The translations under genes were made by a program, and so were the position numbers. Shown one piece after another: positions 1-8,819 of a stretch of 64,000 nt of DNA. A model generated the notes under the pieces. It was not told where the DNA came from. It searched no databases and worked only from the letters and a program-made list of their open reading frames with translations. Source of the stretch: an uncultured Alphaproteobacteria bacterium (GTDB lineage Bacteria; Pseudomonadota; Alphaproteobacteria; Rhodobacterales; Rhodobacteraceae); the NCBI GenBank assembly GCA_902533625.1, contig CACAMI010000005.1, positions 27,844 to 91,843 of the forward strand, written 5' to 3'. Numbering within the stretch: the stretch's first letter is position 1; each line of letters opens with the position of its first letter.

Positions 1-1
1 A

Positions 2-1204
2 TCTTCACTAGGTTTTTCGACTGATCAGATAGCCAGGGAATTATATGGTAGATTAAACGGGATTGAGGCTGCAACATATTCAGACGGACCCAGAGAAGCT
101 AAAATAATGGTTATGGTTCCTAAGGAAGATTTGAATTCAGAGTTTCTCTATAAAACATGGTTAAAATCAAATTCTGGCTCCTATGTTTCTTTATCCGACA
201 TTGTGGCGATAAAAGCAAAAAGTGGGTTCTCTACTATAAATAGAGAAAATGGGCTGAATAGTATTACTGTTACTGGAGATATTTCTGAGGATAATCCTGA
301 GGCAGCAGAAGAAATTACTAGGAAAATTAAAGAGAATATATTACCGGATGTCACTAGCCGTTTTGGCATTCAAGCTATCATGACTGGTCTTGCGGAACAG
401 GAAAGAAATTTCCTAAATGATTCTCTTATTAGCTTTTCCTTATGTTTGTTTGGAATCTATTTAGCTCTAACCTGGGTTTTTTCTAGTTGGGTTAGGCCCT
501 TAGTTGTAATGGCAATAATTCCATTTGGACTGATAGGTACAATATGGGGGCATTATTTCTGGCAAATTCCTATGTCTCTTTTCTCGGTAATAGGCTTAAT
601 CGGTATGACAGGAATAATTATTAATGATTCAATAGTTTTGGTGTCTACTATTAATGAGTATGAGGCTGAAAATAGAGCGGAACCTGTTATTGATGGTATT
701 TGTGATAGACTTCGACCTGTTTTACTCACAACACTCACAACTGTTTTTGGTCTAGCACCCCTCCTATTTGAAACTTCTCAAGATGCTCAATTCCTGAAGC
801 CCACTGTAGTAACCTTAGTATTTGGTTTGGGCTTTGGTATGTTTATTATTTTGTTTCTTGTTCCAAGTTTAATTTCTATGCAAAAAGATATTAAATCTTG
901 CTTTTATTCTCTAAGAGAGATCCTTTTTGGAGAAGTTTCAAAGCCATTGAAAAGACAAATGTGGGGTTTAATTGCCTTATTACTTCTTAGTTTTCTGATT
1001 TTAATGGGCCAATATATTTTTATTGGAGATTTGGGGGCAGTTGTTCCACACATTTTACCATTTTTACCGTATTCTTTGAGTATTTTCTTAACTTATTGTA
1101 CTTTATTGGTTGTTCTTCCAGTTGGATTTCTTGCTTTAAAAAATAATATTTTTTCATATTCTGAATCGGGAGAGCAATCAATGACAACCAAGAAAAAGAA
1201 GTGA
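2..1204 (+). CDS. RND-family efflux permease, C-terminal part (5' end outside window)
   Basis: The reading frame is open from the first bases, so this is the 3' part of a longer inner-membrane proton-driven efflux pump of the AcrB/MexB (HAE1) type. Visible parts are the end of a periplasmic porter domain, then a membrane block containing GMTGIIINDSIVL and the family-typical segment DRLRPVLLTTLTTVFGLAPL followed by a helix ending in VPSLIS. After the usual last helix there is an extra tail of about 100 residues with two further hydrophobic stretches and a polar, lysine-rich end (TTKKKK). The last 27 bases overlap the 3' end of the opposing DsbD-N-like gene. The substrate cannot be told, and the fusion partner and outer-membrane channel are not in view. 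Confidence 0.9.
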   Translation, partial: SSLGFSTDQIARELYGRLNGIEAATYSDGPREAKIMVMVPKEDLNSEFLYKTWLKSNSGSYVSLSDIVAIKAKSGFSTINRENGLNSITVTGDISEDNPEAAEEITRKIKENILPDVTSRFGIQAIMTGLAEQERNFLNDSLISFSLCLFGIYLALTWVFSSWVRPLVVMAIIPFGLIGTIWGHYFWQIPMSLFSVIGLIGMTGIIINDSIVLVSTINEYEAENRAEPVIDGICDRLRPVLLTTLTTVFGLAPLLFETSQDAQFLKPTVVTLVFGLGFGMFIILFLVPSLISMQKDIKSCFYSLREILFGEVSKPLKRQMWGLIALLLLSFLILMGQYIFIGDLGAVVPHILPFLPYSLSIFLTYCTLLVVLPVGFLALKNNIFSYSESGEQSMTTKKKK

Positions 1205-2020
1205 TTTATCCTTGGAAATGATGGTAAGTTTAAATTTTGATTTATCAATAAATAGGTACTTCTTTTGGGAACGGTCTATCGCAGTTTCGAAGAATAATTT
1301 TTGATCACTTATATACTTTTTAGTCTTTAACAGGGCTATCATGTCTGTGCCGTATTCCAATATTGACCATGATTCAAAAAATGAATCAGATAGTTTTGCA
1401 GAAAATTTAAGAAAAGATCGTCCGACATTGGTATTTAGCGAGCAACGTAGATTTCCTAAGGTTGAGTCTGAACTGCTTTTGGGAACTTTATTCAAGGCAT
1501 TTTCGAGAGCATCCTTTTTGGAAGAAATTTTAGAATTTTTTATTTCAAAGGTTAAATATTTCTTTACGGGTATGCATATGTTTTTGCAGACTCCAAAATC
1601 TGCATTTAGCTTGAACAAATATGGTAAATTTTTATTATTTAATTTAATAACAATTGGAATTAATACTTCGTTTTTATAGATAAGCGAAATATTTCCATCA
1701 CTTTCCTGCACTTCTGGCCTAGGCCAAAGTATCTTAAAATCTTCCATATCAGGAATTTTTTCAATATTAATAACGGTGGGTAAACCCGTAGTTCCTGAGT
1801 GTCTCCAATACGTTTTCCACCCTTCCTTAAGATTAATTTTAAGCCCAATTATAATAGTTTTATCTTCATGAATGACATCATCGATTATTGAAACTCTACC
1901 ATAAATTTCTTCATAAATAATACTTTCTTGCTCTAACTCGGAAGTTGATACATGTCCAGGAATTAGAAGTGTCAAGGTTGCCAAACAGAATAGAGGGAAT
2001 ATTAAACCAATTCTTATCAT
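1178..2020 (-). CDS. Secreted DsbD N-terminal-domain-like protein
   Basis: This 280-residue protein begins with a hydrophobic signal-like segment (IGLIFPLFCLATLTLLIPG), so it is probably exported. The body resembles the periplasmic N-terminal domain of DsbD/ScsB-type thiol-disulfide reductases: GWKTYWRHSGTTGLPT near residue 70 and FGVCKNICIPVKKYLTF near residue 145, where the two cysteines match the family's redox CxxxC(I/V)P pattern. The membrane domain and thioredoxin domain of full DsbD are absent, so it is a stand-alone domain, as is common in alphaproteobacteria. It probably shuttles electrons to periplasmic thiols, but the partner is not visible. Its 3' end overlaps the RND permease gene tail to tail. 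Confidence 0.75.
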   Translation of the reverse strand: MIRIGLIFPLFCLATLTLLIPGHVSTSELEQESIIYEEIYGRVSIIDDVIHEDKTIIIGLKINLKEGWKTYWRHSGTTGLPTVINIEKIPDMEDFKILWPRPEVQESDGNISLIYKNEVLIPIVIKLNNKNLPYLFKLNADFGVCKNICIPVKKYLTFEIKNSKISSKKDALENALNKVPKSSSDSTLGNLRCSLNTNVGRSFLKFSAKLSDSFFESWSILEYGTDMIALLKTKKYISDQKLFFETAIDRSQKKYLFIDKSKFKLTIISKDKSLLFLGCH

Positions 2021-2092
2021 TTTTATTGAATATTTTTACTTATTAGGAGAATTAATATATAATCTTCTTATATTAATAATAAACACAGATAA

Positions 2093-2665
2093 ATGGAAGA
2101 AGATCCTATAGAGCGATTTTTAACCGGTAAAGTTTTATTAGCAACTCCAGGAATGCTTGATCCGAGGTTTTTTGAAGCTGTGATTTTTGTTTGTTCACAT
2201 ACAAAAGAAGGGGCGATGGGTATTATGGTTAATAAACCTGCTATGAACTTTAATTTTACCCAGTTGCTTAGACGACTGGGTATTCCTGATATTGAGAATG
2301 TAGAAGAAAGGGAAATTTACGTTGGAGGCCCAGTAGAAATTGAAAGAGGATTTGTTCTCCATTCTAACGATTACGAAATTCCAGATTTGACGGTAAAGAT
2401 TGATGATTGCTCATTTACTGTTTCAACTGAAATTCTAAAGGATATCCTAGCTGGGAAAGGGCCTCTAAACAGCATATTGGCACTAGGCTATGCCGGGTGG
2501 GCTCCTGGTCAGCTAGAAAAAGAAATTGTTGAAGATGGTTGGCTGGTTTCTGATCCTGATGATAAATTAATTTTTACAGAAAAGCACGAAAAAAAATGGA
2601 ATATGGGTATTAACAAACTTGGTATAAATTTGTCAAAATTTTCAATGGTTGGAGGTCAAGCTTAA
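2093..2665 (+). CDS. yqgE: YqgE/AlgH family protein (UPF0301)
   Basis: The 190-residue product has the full family signature: LTGKVLLATPGMLDPRFFE near the start, then GAMGIMVNKPA, a YVGGPVE segment and LGYAGWAPGQLEKEI in the C-terminal half. Length fits the family (about 180–190 residues). It is cytoplasmic with no signal peptide. The biochemical role of the family is not settled; a link to alginate regulation was proposed for AlgH. It ends one base before the end of the convergent sua5 gene, so the two share a minimal intergenic space. Confidence 0.93.
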   Translation: MEEDPIERFLTGKVLLATPGMLDPRFFEAVIFVCSHTKEGAMGIMVNKPAMNFNFTQLLRRLGIPDIENVEEREIYVGGPVEIERGFVLHSNDYEIPDLTVKIDDCSFTVSTEILKDILAGKGPLNSILALGYAGWAPGQLEKEIVEDGWLVSDPDDKLIFTEKHEKKWNMGINKLGINLSKFSMVGGQA

Positions 2666-2666
2666 T

Positions 2667-3650
2667 TCATCTTTTTAAAGTAGATGCTCTTAAAAGGCGG
2701 TCATTTATACTCGCACCTAAACCATAATTTGGAATTGGCGCGACTGCGATTGATTTTTTATTGGAGTTTGGATCTTCAAGAATCATTTCATCAGCCAATC
2801 TTAGATAGTTATATAAATTTCTAGCTGCCTCAGTTAAAATTTTGTTCTCTGATAAAGAAAAGCCCTCTATAGAGGCTTTCTTTGAACCAAAGGCCAGATA
2901 AACTTCTTCTTTACTTGGTTCTAAAACATTTAACCGCAAATTAGATTTTGGTGAGTAATGGGTTAAAAGTTGCCCGGGTGAAATTATTTCTTTTCCTGGA
3001 GATTGCAATGATATTTCGATTTTGGGAAATTCGAATGAAATCACCTTCTTGATGTTTTCGCGAGTAAGTGAGCCTTCTCTCAAAATATCAATTTTCCCCT
3101 CCCCACATTTTAAAATTGTACTTTCCAAACCAATTTCACAGTAATTTCCGTCCAAAATCATTTCAACATCTTTCTTAAGGTCTAGAGCATGGGTGGCAAG
3201 TGTTGGGCTAACTTCACCAGATATATTAGCAGAAGGAGCAGCAATTGGTTTCCCAAAAGTTTTTAATAGCGAAATAGCTGTAGTATTTTTTGGTACCCTT
3301 ATAGCTATAGTCCTTAGACCAGCTGTCACTTTCTTTGATATTTCTTGGGAACCGTTATTTAAAACCAAGGTAAGGGGACCTGGCCAAAAATTTTCTGCTA
3401 AAAATAATTCAATCTTGGAAAAATGAGCGATCGATCGCGCGCGCTCCAGATTTTCTACATGAACAATTAGAGGGTTATTTTGAGGTCGTTTTTTTGCTGC
3501 ATAAATCCTCTCTACGGCCTTATCATTTAATGCGTTTGCACCAATTCCATATACTGTTTCAGTAGGGAAAACAACACTACCACCTTCCTGTAAAATTTTT
3601 GAGGCCTTAAGAATATTTTTACTATTTGGCTGAAATATTTTTGATTCCAT
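2667..3650 (-). CDS. sua5: L-threonylcarbamoyladenylate synthase (Sua5/YrdC/TsaC family)
   Basis: The enzyme makes threonylcarbamoyl-AMP from threonine, bicarbonate and ATP for the t6A37 modification of ANN-decoding tRNAs. The YrdC domain is clear: GGSVVFPTETVYGIGANA near residue 24, the KRPQNNPLIVHV motif near residue 53 and SANISGEVSPT near residue 140. A second, C-terminal Sua5 domain starts with PGQLLTHYSPKS near residue 225, making this the long Sua5 form (327 residues) rather than the short TsaC. The start is ATG at 3650, and it is convergent with yqgE. Confidence 0.93.
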   Translation of the reverse strand: MESKIFQPNSKNILKASKILQEGGSVVFPTETVYGIGANALNDKAVERIYAAKKRPQNNPLIVHVENLERARSIAHFSKIELFLAENFWPGPLTLVLNNGSQEISKKVTAGLRTIAIRVPKNTTAISLLKTFGKPIAAPSANISGEVSPTLATHALDLKKDVEMILDGNYCEIGLESTILKCGEGKIDILREGSLTRENIKKVISFEFPKIEISLQSPGKEIISPGQLLTHYSPKSNLRLNVLEPSKEEVYLAFGSKKASIEGFSLSENKILTEAARNLYNYLRLADEMILEDPNSNKKSIAVAPIPNYGLGASINDRLLRASTLKR

Positions 3651-3740
3651 TTGGAGTGTATATTCCTTTAGTATAAATATGTTTTCATTTGTCTAACTTA
3701 TATATAATTACTCTGTATAGGAATTATTTTAGGAGTTAAT

Positions 3741-5456
3741 ATGATTTATAATGCCCCAGTACAAGAGATGCTTTTTCTTTTTGATAAGGTATTAATGGGA
3801 GAAAGGGTATTAGTTGGCAAGTTTAAGGATATAGATAAATCAGCTATATCAGATATTTTGAAAGAGGTTGCCAAATTTAGCGAAAATATTTTAGTTCCCA
3901 TTAATAGAGATGCAGATATTAACCCTCCCACATTCAACGGTGGAAATGTAAAATGCAACGAGAAATATAAAGAGGCTTATTCTGCATTATCAACGGGTGG
4001 ATGGATTGGTATATCTGGGGATCAAAAATATGGAGGCATGGGCCTGCCTTCAGTTTTAACAACTTGTATAAATGAGATATTATCTAGTGGTTGCATGGCC
4101 TTATCGCTTAATGCTTTGATGACACAAGGGCAGATTGAAGCTCTAGAAAATCATGCAGATGATAGAATAAAAGAGATATATTTGCCTAAATTAAACAGTG
4201 GTGAGTGGTCTGGAACAATGAACTTGACGGAATCTCAGGCAGGTTCTGATGTAGGAGCTTTAAAAACTAAAGCTGAAAAATGCCCTGATGGAAAATATAA
4301 AGTCACTGGGCAGAAAATATATATCAGTTGGGGTGATCATGACTTAAATAAAAATATATGCCATTTAGTTTTAGCAAGGGTTAAAGGGGCTCCTGAAGGC
4401 ACAAAAGGAATTTCATTATTTTTAGTTCCTAAAATAATACCTGATTTGCATGGTGAGCCGGATGTAAGGAACGGTGTAATATCAGTATCAATGGAAGAAA
4501 AATTTGGTCTTCATGGATCTCCGACAATGGTTATTCAGTACTCAGATGCTATTGGATGGTTAATTGGAGAGGAAAATCAAGGTTTGACCGCTATGTTTAC
4601 CATGATGAATAATGCTAGGTTAGGTGTTGGTGTTGAAGGATTATCTCAATCTGAAAGAGCCTACCAGAAGGCTTTAAATTTTGCGAAAGGTAGAGTTCAG
4701 GGCAAAAATCTGAAAACTAATCTTTCGACAGAAATAATTAACCATGCAGATGTTCGACGAAACCTTTTGGATATGAAAGCTTTGACAGTGGCTTCTAGGG
4801 CTATATGCATGGATTGTGCTATAAATATTGATATTGCTAACATAAACAATGATGAAGGTTGTGCTAGGAAAGCAGGGTTATTAACTCCAATCGCTAAAGC
4901 ATTTTCAACTGACGTGGCAAATAAAATTACTGAAGTTGGTATCCAAATTCATGGTGGCATGGGTTTTATTGAAGAAACCGGTGCAGCACAGTTTTATAGA
5001 GATGCCAGGGTAACGTCAATTTATGAAGGTACTAATGGAATTCAAGCTATGGATCTTGTGGGCAGAAAAATGAACGATGGTGGAGAGGCCGCACAAGGTT
5101 TAATTAGCGAGATAAAAAGCACTGAAAATTTAGCCATTAATTTTTCTATAGAACAAAAAGAATTACTAGCTTGCGCTCGGATAAAACTGCAGGAGGCAAC
5201 CAATTGGATGTTAAACTGTGAAAGTATAAACGAAAGATACGCAGGATCTTCACCATTTCTAAAGGCATTTGGTTATGTTCTTGGGGCGCATTATTTGCTA
5301 AAAAGCGCTGTGGTTTCAGATGATGAAGATAAGAATATTTTATCACAATATTTTTTAAAGCAAGTTTTACCTGAAGCTTTTCCACTTTTCGATTATTCGG
5401 TCCAAGGGTCAGAACTTCTTTATGCTTACAACTTTGAACAGGATTATAAATCTTGA
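3741..5456 (+). CDS. Acyl-CoA dehydrogenase, DmdC-like (3-methylmercaptopropionyl-CoA dehydrogenase family)
   Basis: This FAD enzyme oxidises an acyl-CoA to the enoyl-CoA. At 571 residues it is the long form, with the extra C-terminal domain shared with DmdC of marine bacteria. Visible signatures are the N-terminal YNAPVQEMLFLFDKVL, the flavin/substrate segment MNLTESQAGSDVGAL, GMGFIEETGAAQFYRDARV and YEGTNGIQAMDLVGRK, which carries the expected catalytic Glu. AGGAG lies 5 bases before the ATG. The following MBL-fold hydrolase starts inside its stop codon, so the two are translationally coupled. DmdC acts in DMSP demethiolation, but other long-form acyl-CoA dehydrogenases look alike; DmdB and DmdD are not nearby, so the substrate stays open. 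Confidence 0.85.
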   Translation: MIYNAPVQEMLFLFDKVLMGERVLVGKFKDIDKSAISDILKEVAKFSENILVPINRDADINPPTFNGGNVKCNEKYKEAYSALSTGGWIGISGDQKYGGMGLPSVLTTCINEILSSGCMALSLNALMTQGQIEALENHADDRIKEIYLPKLNSGEWSGTMNLTESQAGSDVGALKTKAEKCPDGKYKVTGQKIYISWGDHDLNKNICHLVLARVKGAPEGTKGISLFLVPKIIPDLHGEPDVRNGVISVSMEEKFGLHGSPTMVIQYSDAIGWLIGEENQGLTAMFTMMNNARLGVGVEGLSQSERAYQKALNFAKGRVQGKNLKTNLSTEIINHADVRRNLLDMKALTVASRAICMDCAINIDIANINNDEGCARKAGLLTPIAKAFSTDVANKITEVGIQIHGGMGFIEETGAAQFYRDARVTSIYEGTNGIQAMDLVGRKMNDGGEAAQGLISEIKSTENLAINFSIEQKELLACARIKLQEATNWMLNCESINERYAGSSPFLKAFGYVLGAHYLLKSAVVSDDEDKNILSQYFLKQVLPEAFPLFDYSVQGSELLYAYNFEQDYKS

Positions 5457-6496
5457 ATACTTATCGCAAGGAAATAAAATTTCCAATCAACACTGTTCCA
5501 GAAGATTCGAATTTAGTTGAGATTAGAAAAGGAATTTTTTGGGCTAGAATGCAAATTCCTAACCCATTAAATCATGTAAATGTCTACATTTTTGAAGAAA
5601 AGGATGACCTTACCATTATTGATACAGGTATGAATACTAAGGAAAATAGAAAGAGTTGGACTGACATAATAAGAAAATATTTCCGAACTAAAAAGATATC
5701 TAGAGTAATACTTACACATCACCATCCAGATCACTATGGGTTGGCTGGATGGTTTAGTGAAAATTTTGATGCTCAAATCATTAGTTCAAGAACTTCTTAT
5801 TTGATGGCAAGAATGCTTTCTCTTGATGTGCAAGATAAGCTTTCTCCCGAAGCAGAGTTATTTTACGTTAGAGCAGGAATGCCAAAAATTATTCTTGAAA
5901 CTAGGAAAAATATGAGACCAATGAATTTCTCTGACCTAGTATATAAAATACCACTAGGCTTTAGGAGACTTCAAGATGATAGCAGTATAGAAATTGGTGG
6001 TCAGAGCTGGAGAATTATATTCGGAAATGGACATGCACCTACTCATGCAACATTCTGGTCAGAGGAATCCGATATGGCAATTGTTGGAGATCAAGTGTTA
6101 CCAGGAATATCTTCTAACTTAGGTGTTTATCCTACTGAACCAGAAGCGGACACTGTAGGCGATTGGATTTCAAGTTGTAAGAAACTGAAGCGATATTCAA
6201 ATAATGAGAAATTGGTTCTTCCTGGGCACAGGTTGCCTTTTACTGGTTTGTCCTTACGGCTGGACCAATTAATTAGAAACCATAGGACTGCGTTAAAACG
6301 AATAGATAGAAGGTTAGCTGAAGGCCCTGTTAGGACTGTTGAGTTATTTAAAACAATCTTCATGCGTGATATTAAGGAAAGTGAATATGGTCTGGCATTA
6401 TCGGAAGCTGTTGGGCATATGAATCATCTGTATAAAAAAGGTAAGATTTCTAGAAAATTAGATAATGAAGGAGCCTATTTGTGGTATAAGGCTTAG
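5453..6496 (+). CDS. MBL-fold metallo-hydrolase
   Basis: A 347-residue metallo-beta-lactamase-fold hydrolase. The metal motif THHHPDHYGLAGW (HxHxDH) lies near residue 89, with later metal ligands in GHAPTHATFW (near 206) and GDQVLPGIS (near 220) and a C-terminal PGHRLPF. The C-terminal region of about 90 residues looks like the alpha-helical winged tail seen in many of these enzymes. The start is TTG, overlapping the TGA of the acyl-CoA dehydrogenase gene (TTGA), so it is translated in coupling with it. A thioesterase or hydrolase step on the product of the upstream enzyme is plausible but not shown. Confidence 0.85.
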   Translation: MNTYRKEIKFPINTVPEDSNLVEIRKGIFWARMQIPNPLNHVNVYIFEEKDDLTIIDTGMNTKENRKSWTDIIRKYFRTKKISRVILTHHHPDHYGLAGWFSENFDAQIISSRTSYLMARMLSLDVQDKLSPEAELFYVRAGMPKIILETRKNMRPMNFSDLVYKIPLGFRRLQDDSSIEIGGQSWRIIFGNGHAPTHATFWSEESDMAIVGDQVLPGISSNLGVYPTEPEADTVGDWISSCKKLKRYSNNEKLVLPGHRLPFTGLSLRLDQLIRNHRTALKRIDRRLAEGPVRTVELFKTIFMRDIKESEYGLALSEAVGHMNHLYKKGKISRKLDNEGAYLWYKA

Positions 6497-6561
6497 AAGC
6501 AAATTCTTGAAAATTTAATTTCTTTAAAGTAGAATTTAATCAATAAAATGAGGACCGTACA

Positions 6562-6696
6562 ATGACCGACTATAAACCTGGGAAAATGGATATTTCTGTT
6601 CAAACTGAAACCTTTGGAGGTTTCATAAAAGGAATTATATATGTTTGTGTGTTTTGTGTAGCAGTTTTAATTTTTCTAGCGATCTATGCTACCTAA
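6562..6696 (+). CDS. aa3-type cytochrome c oxidase subunit IV (44 residues)
   Basis: A short gene that is easily missed. The product is a 44-residue membrane protein reading [20 protein letters not shown] and then a single hydrophobic helix ending AIYAT. This matches the alphaproteobacterial bacterial-type aa3 oxidase subunit IV pattern (short polar N-terminus with G-x-MD-I-x-Q-x-TF, then one helix). The ATG at 6562 has GAGGA 8 bases upstream. The stop overlaps the end of the convergent rpsU gene by 4 bases. The subunit accompanies subunits I–III in the inner membrane; subunits II and III are encoded 18–21 kb away in this window. Confidence 0.88.
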   Translation: MTDYKPGKMDISVQTETFGGFIKGIIYVCVFCVAVLIFLAIYAT

Positions 6697-6902
6697 GAAA
6701 CCATACTTTCTCTTTGAAGTTTTTTTCGAGCCAATTTTCTAGATCTTCTAACAGCTTCAGCTTTTTCTCTAGCTTTTTTTACAGAGGGTTTTTCAAAATG
6801 TTGCTTTAATTTCATTTCACGAAAAACGCCTTCTCTTTGAAGTTTTTTCTTAAGTGCTCTCAAAGCTTGCTCTACATTGTTATCTCTTACCTGAACTTGC
6901 AA
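6693..6902 (-). CDS. rpsU: 30S ribosomal protein S21
   Basis: A 69-residue, very basic protein with the S21 signature [20 protein letters not shown] at the N-terminus and a Lys/Arg-rich helical C-terminus (KARKEK- and [12 protein letters not shown] stretches). Length fits alphaproteobacterial S21. It is a small-subunit protein located near the anti-Shine-Dalgarno end of 16S rRNA. It is transcribed alone on the minus strand and overlaps the oxidase subunit IV gene tail to tail. Confidence 0.96.
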   Translation of the reverse strand: MQVQVRDNNVEQALRALKKKLQREGVFREMKLKQHFEKPSVKKAREKAEAVRRSRKLARKKLQRESMVS

Positions 6903-7121
6903 ATCATTCCTCTACATTAACCTTATTGATCAGAGCAAGTTTATAGCAATAGGCCGACTCTATGTCCATAGAAATAATTAAAATTTGGTATATGGTAGTT
7001 TCTACCTTTTTTGGTAGAATTAATGTATTAAATAATTAAATACCTGATTGATTGTGTTCTTAAGAGGAATGTTTAAAAAAATTTGATTTGATATAAGAGG
7101 CAGTTTTGGGTAAATTTTTTT

Positions 7122-8114
7122 ATGAAAAAAATGAAATATATCAGTGCCAAGGAGCAAGGCACCTCGGAGGACTTCTTTTTATTAGAAGCTGATATTCCGG
7201 AAATAGGACCTAATGAAGTCTTAATTAAAATACATTTTTCTGGGGTGAATCGTCCAGATATTTTGCAGAGAGAGGGAAAATATTTACCGCCAGTTGATGC
7301 TAGTCCAATTTTGGGTCTAGAAGCATCGGGAGAAATTATTAAGTTAGGCAAATCAGTACACAGGTGGAAAATTGGTGATTTGGTGACTGCCTTGCTTCAC
7401 GGTGGAGGGTATGCAGAATATGCTGCTGTAAACCAATATCATTGCCTTAAAATACCGATCGGCTTATCTATGCTGGAGGCAGCATCTTTATGTGAGAACT
7501 ATTTCACGGTATGGAGCAATCTTTTCCTTAGAGGAAATTTATTAGTTGGTGAAAAGGTTTTAATTCATGGAGGAACTAGTGGTATAGGCCTTACGGCTAT
7601 CCAACTTGCAACTTACTTTGGAGCTAAAGTATGGACAACTGCCGGAACAGAGGAAAAGTGTAATTTTTGTTCTAAAATGGGTGCTGAAGCAGCAGTAAAT
7701 TATAAAAAGCAAGATTTTTTGGATTTTTTTCTTGATAGGGCAGATCAAATTAAAATGGATGTTATTCTGGATATGGTGGGTGGAAATTATATAGAAAAAA
7801 ATATCGAATTATTAAATGAAGAGGGACGTCTTATATTTATAGCTTTTTTAAAAGGATCTGTTGAGAAAGTAAATTTTTCTAGGGTAATGATAAAAAGGTT
7901 AAAGCTATTTGGCTCGACGCTAAGGCCGCAATCTCTTAATGCAAAGTCGCAAATAGCGAGAAGTTTGGAAGAAAATGTATGGCCATTGTTGGAACAAAAA
8001 AAGCTGGTCCCAGTGATTGATTCTGTTTTTGACCTAGCGGATGTGTCTAAGGCACATAGGAGAATGGAATCTTCAGCCCATATAGGAAAAATTATGTTGA
8101 AAGTTTGGGATTAA
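7122..8114 (+). CDS. NAD(P)H-quinone oxidoreductase (zinc-independent MDR family, PIG3-like)
   Basis: A 330-residue medium-chain dehydrogenase/reductase. Visible are the GroES-like N-terminal half (GVNRPDILQREGKYLPP, PILGLEASGEI) and the Rossmann nucleotide site VLIHGGTSGIGLTAIQLA near residue 146. No structural zinc cysteines are present, which points to the quinone oxidoreductase/PIG3 branch. The end HRRMESSAHIGKIMLKV is typical of that branch. It likely reduces quinones or enals with NADPH in the cytoplasm. It stands alone, and trcR follows 71 bases later. Confidence 0.88.
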   Translation: MKKMKYISAKEQGTSEDFFLLEADIPEIGPNEVLIKIHFSGVNRPDILQREGKYLPPVDASPILGLEASGEIIKLGKSVHRWKIGDLVTALLHGGGYAEYAAVNQYHCLKIPIGLSMLEAASLCENYFTVWSNLFLRGNLLVGEKVLIHGGTSGIGLTAIQLATYFGAKVWTTAGTEEKCNFCSKMGAEAAVNYKKQDFLDFFLDRADQIKMDVILDMVGGNYIEKNIELLNEEGRLIFIAFLKGSVEKVNFSRVMIKRLKLFGSTLRPQSLNAKSQIARSLEENVWPLLEQKKLVPVIDSVFDLADVSKAHRRMESSAHIGKIMLKVWD

Positions 8115-8185
8115 AAGTATACTTGTGGATCTCTAGAAATCGGTTTAATTAAATTTCTCAGTTGAAATCAATTTAGGAGTTTTTG

Positions 8186-8776
8186 ATGGCGCTTCCGTTA
8201 ATGCAAAAGGCAACAGCTGTATGGTTAGTTGAGAATACATCTTTAACTTTCAGGCAAATAGCTACATTTTGTGGCTTGCATGAATTAGAAATTAGTGGAA
8301 TTGCGGATGGGGAGGTTGCTCAAGGAATTAGAGGAATGGATCCAATTTCTACTAACCAGTTGACGCGTGAAGAAATTGAAAACTGTGAGAGAAATGCAGA
8401 TAGAAATCTTGAATTAATGATCAACCCTGCTGCAAAGGGTGAGAAAAAGAGGAGAGGTCCAAAGTATACACCTCTCTCAAAAAGGCAAGACAAACCCTCT
8501 GCAATTTTGTGGTTAGTAAAGTTTCATCCAGAACTTACTGATGGCCAAATTTCCAAATTGGTTGGAACAACAAAAAACACGATACAGTCCATAAGGCAGC
8601 GGTCACATTGGAATATAAATAATATACAACCCATAGATCCTGTAGCTTTGGGGCTTTGTAAGCAGGTTGAATTAGATCTCCAAGTGAAACGCATTTCAAA
8701 AAAGAATGTCGCGGTAAAAGGAACTTCCGATGATGAAAACCAAAAGATTTTATCTACAGATGATTCCTTAACCTAG
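8186..8776 (+). CDS. trcR: Cell-cycle transcriptional regulator TrcR (DUF1013)
   Basis: A 196-residue protein matching the alphaproteobacterial DUF1013 family: MALPLMQKATAVWLVENTSL at the start, HTH-like segments around FRQIATFCGLHELEISGIAD and DGQISKLVGTTKNTIQSIRQ, and a polar tail. TrcR is known in Caulobacter as a CtrA-connected transcription factor that acts with RNA polymerase. The ATG at 8186 is chosen because AGGAG sits 6 bases upstream; the in-frame TTG one codon earlier is too close to it. It is monocistronic between a quinone oxidoreductase and a convergent SDR. Confidence 0.9.
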   Translation: MALPLMQKATAVWLVENTSLTFRQIATFCGLHELEISGIADGEVAQGIRGMDPISTNQLTREEIENCERNADRNLELMINPAAKGEKKRRGPKYTPLSKRQDKPSAILWLVKFHPELTDGQISKLVGTTKNTIQSIRQRSHWNINNIQPIDPVALGLCKQVELDLQVKRISKKNVAVKGTSDDENQKILSTDDSLT

Positions 8777-8819
8777 AGTAAAATATTTCCTATTAGAAAA
8801 TTTTAAGAATTTTTTTTAA

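Noticed and set aside
1341..1679. 112-residue plus-strand ORF
   Set aside because: It lies wholly antisense inside the DsbD-N-like gene, which has clear family motifs.
7000..7019. Hairpin ttctacc/ggtagaa with a T6 loop upstream of the quinone oxidoreductase
   Set aside because: Seven A/T-rich pairs without a T-tract; too weak to call a terminator or operator with confidence.
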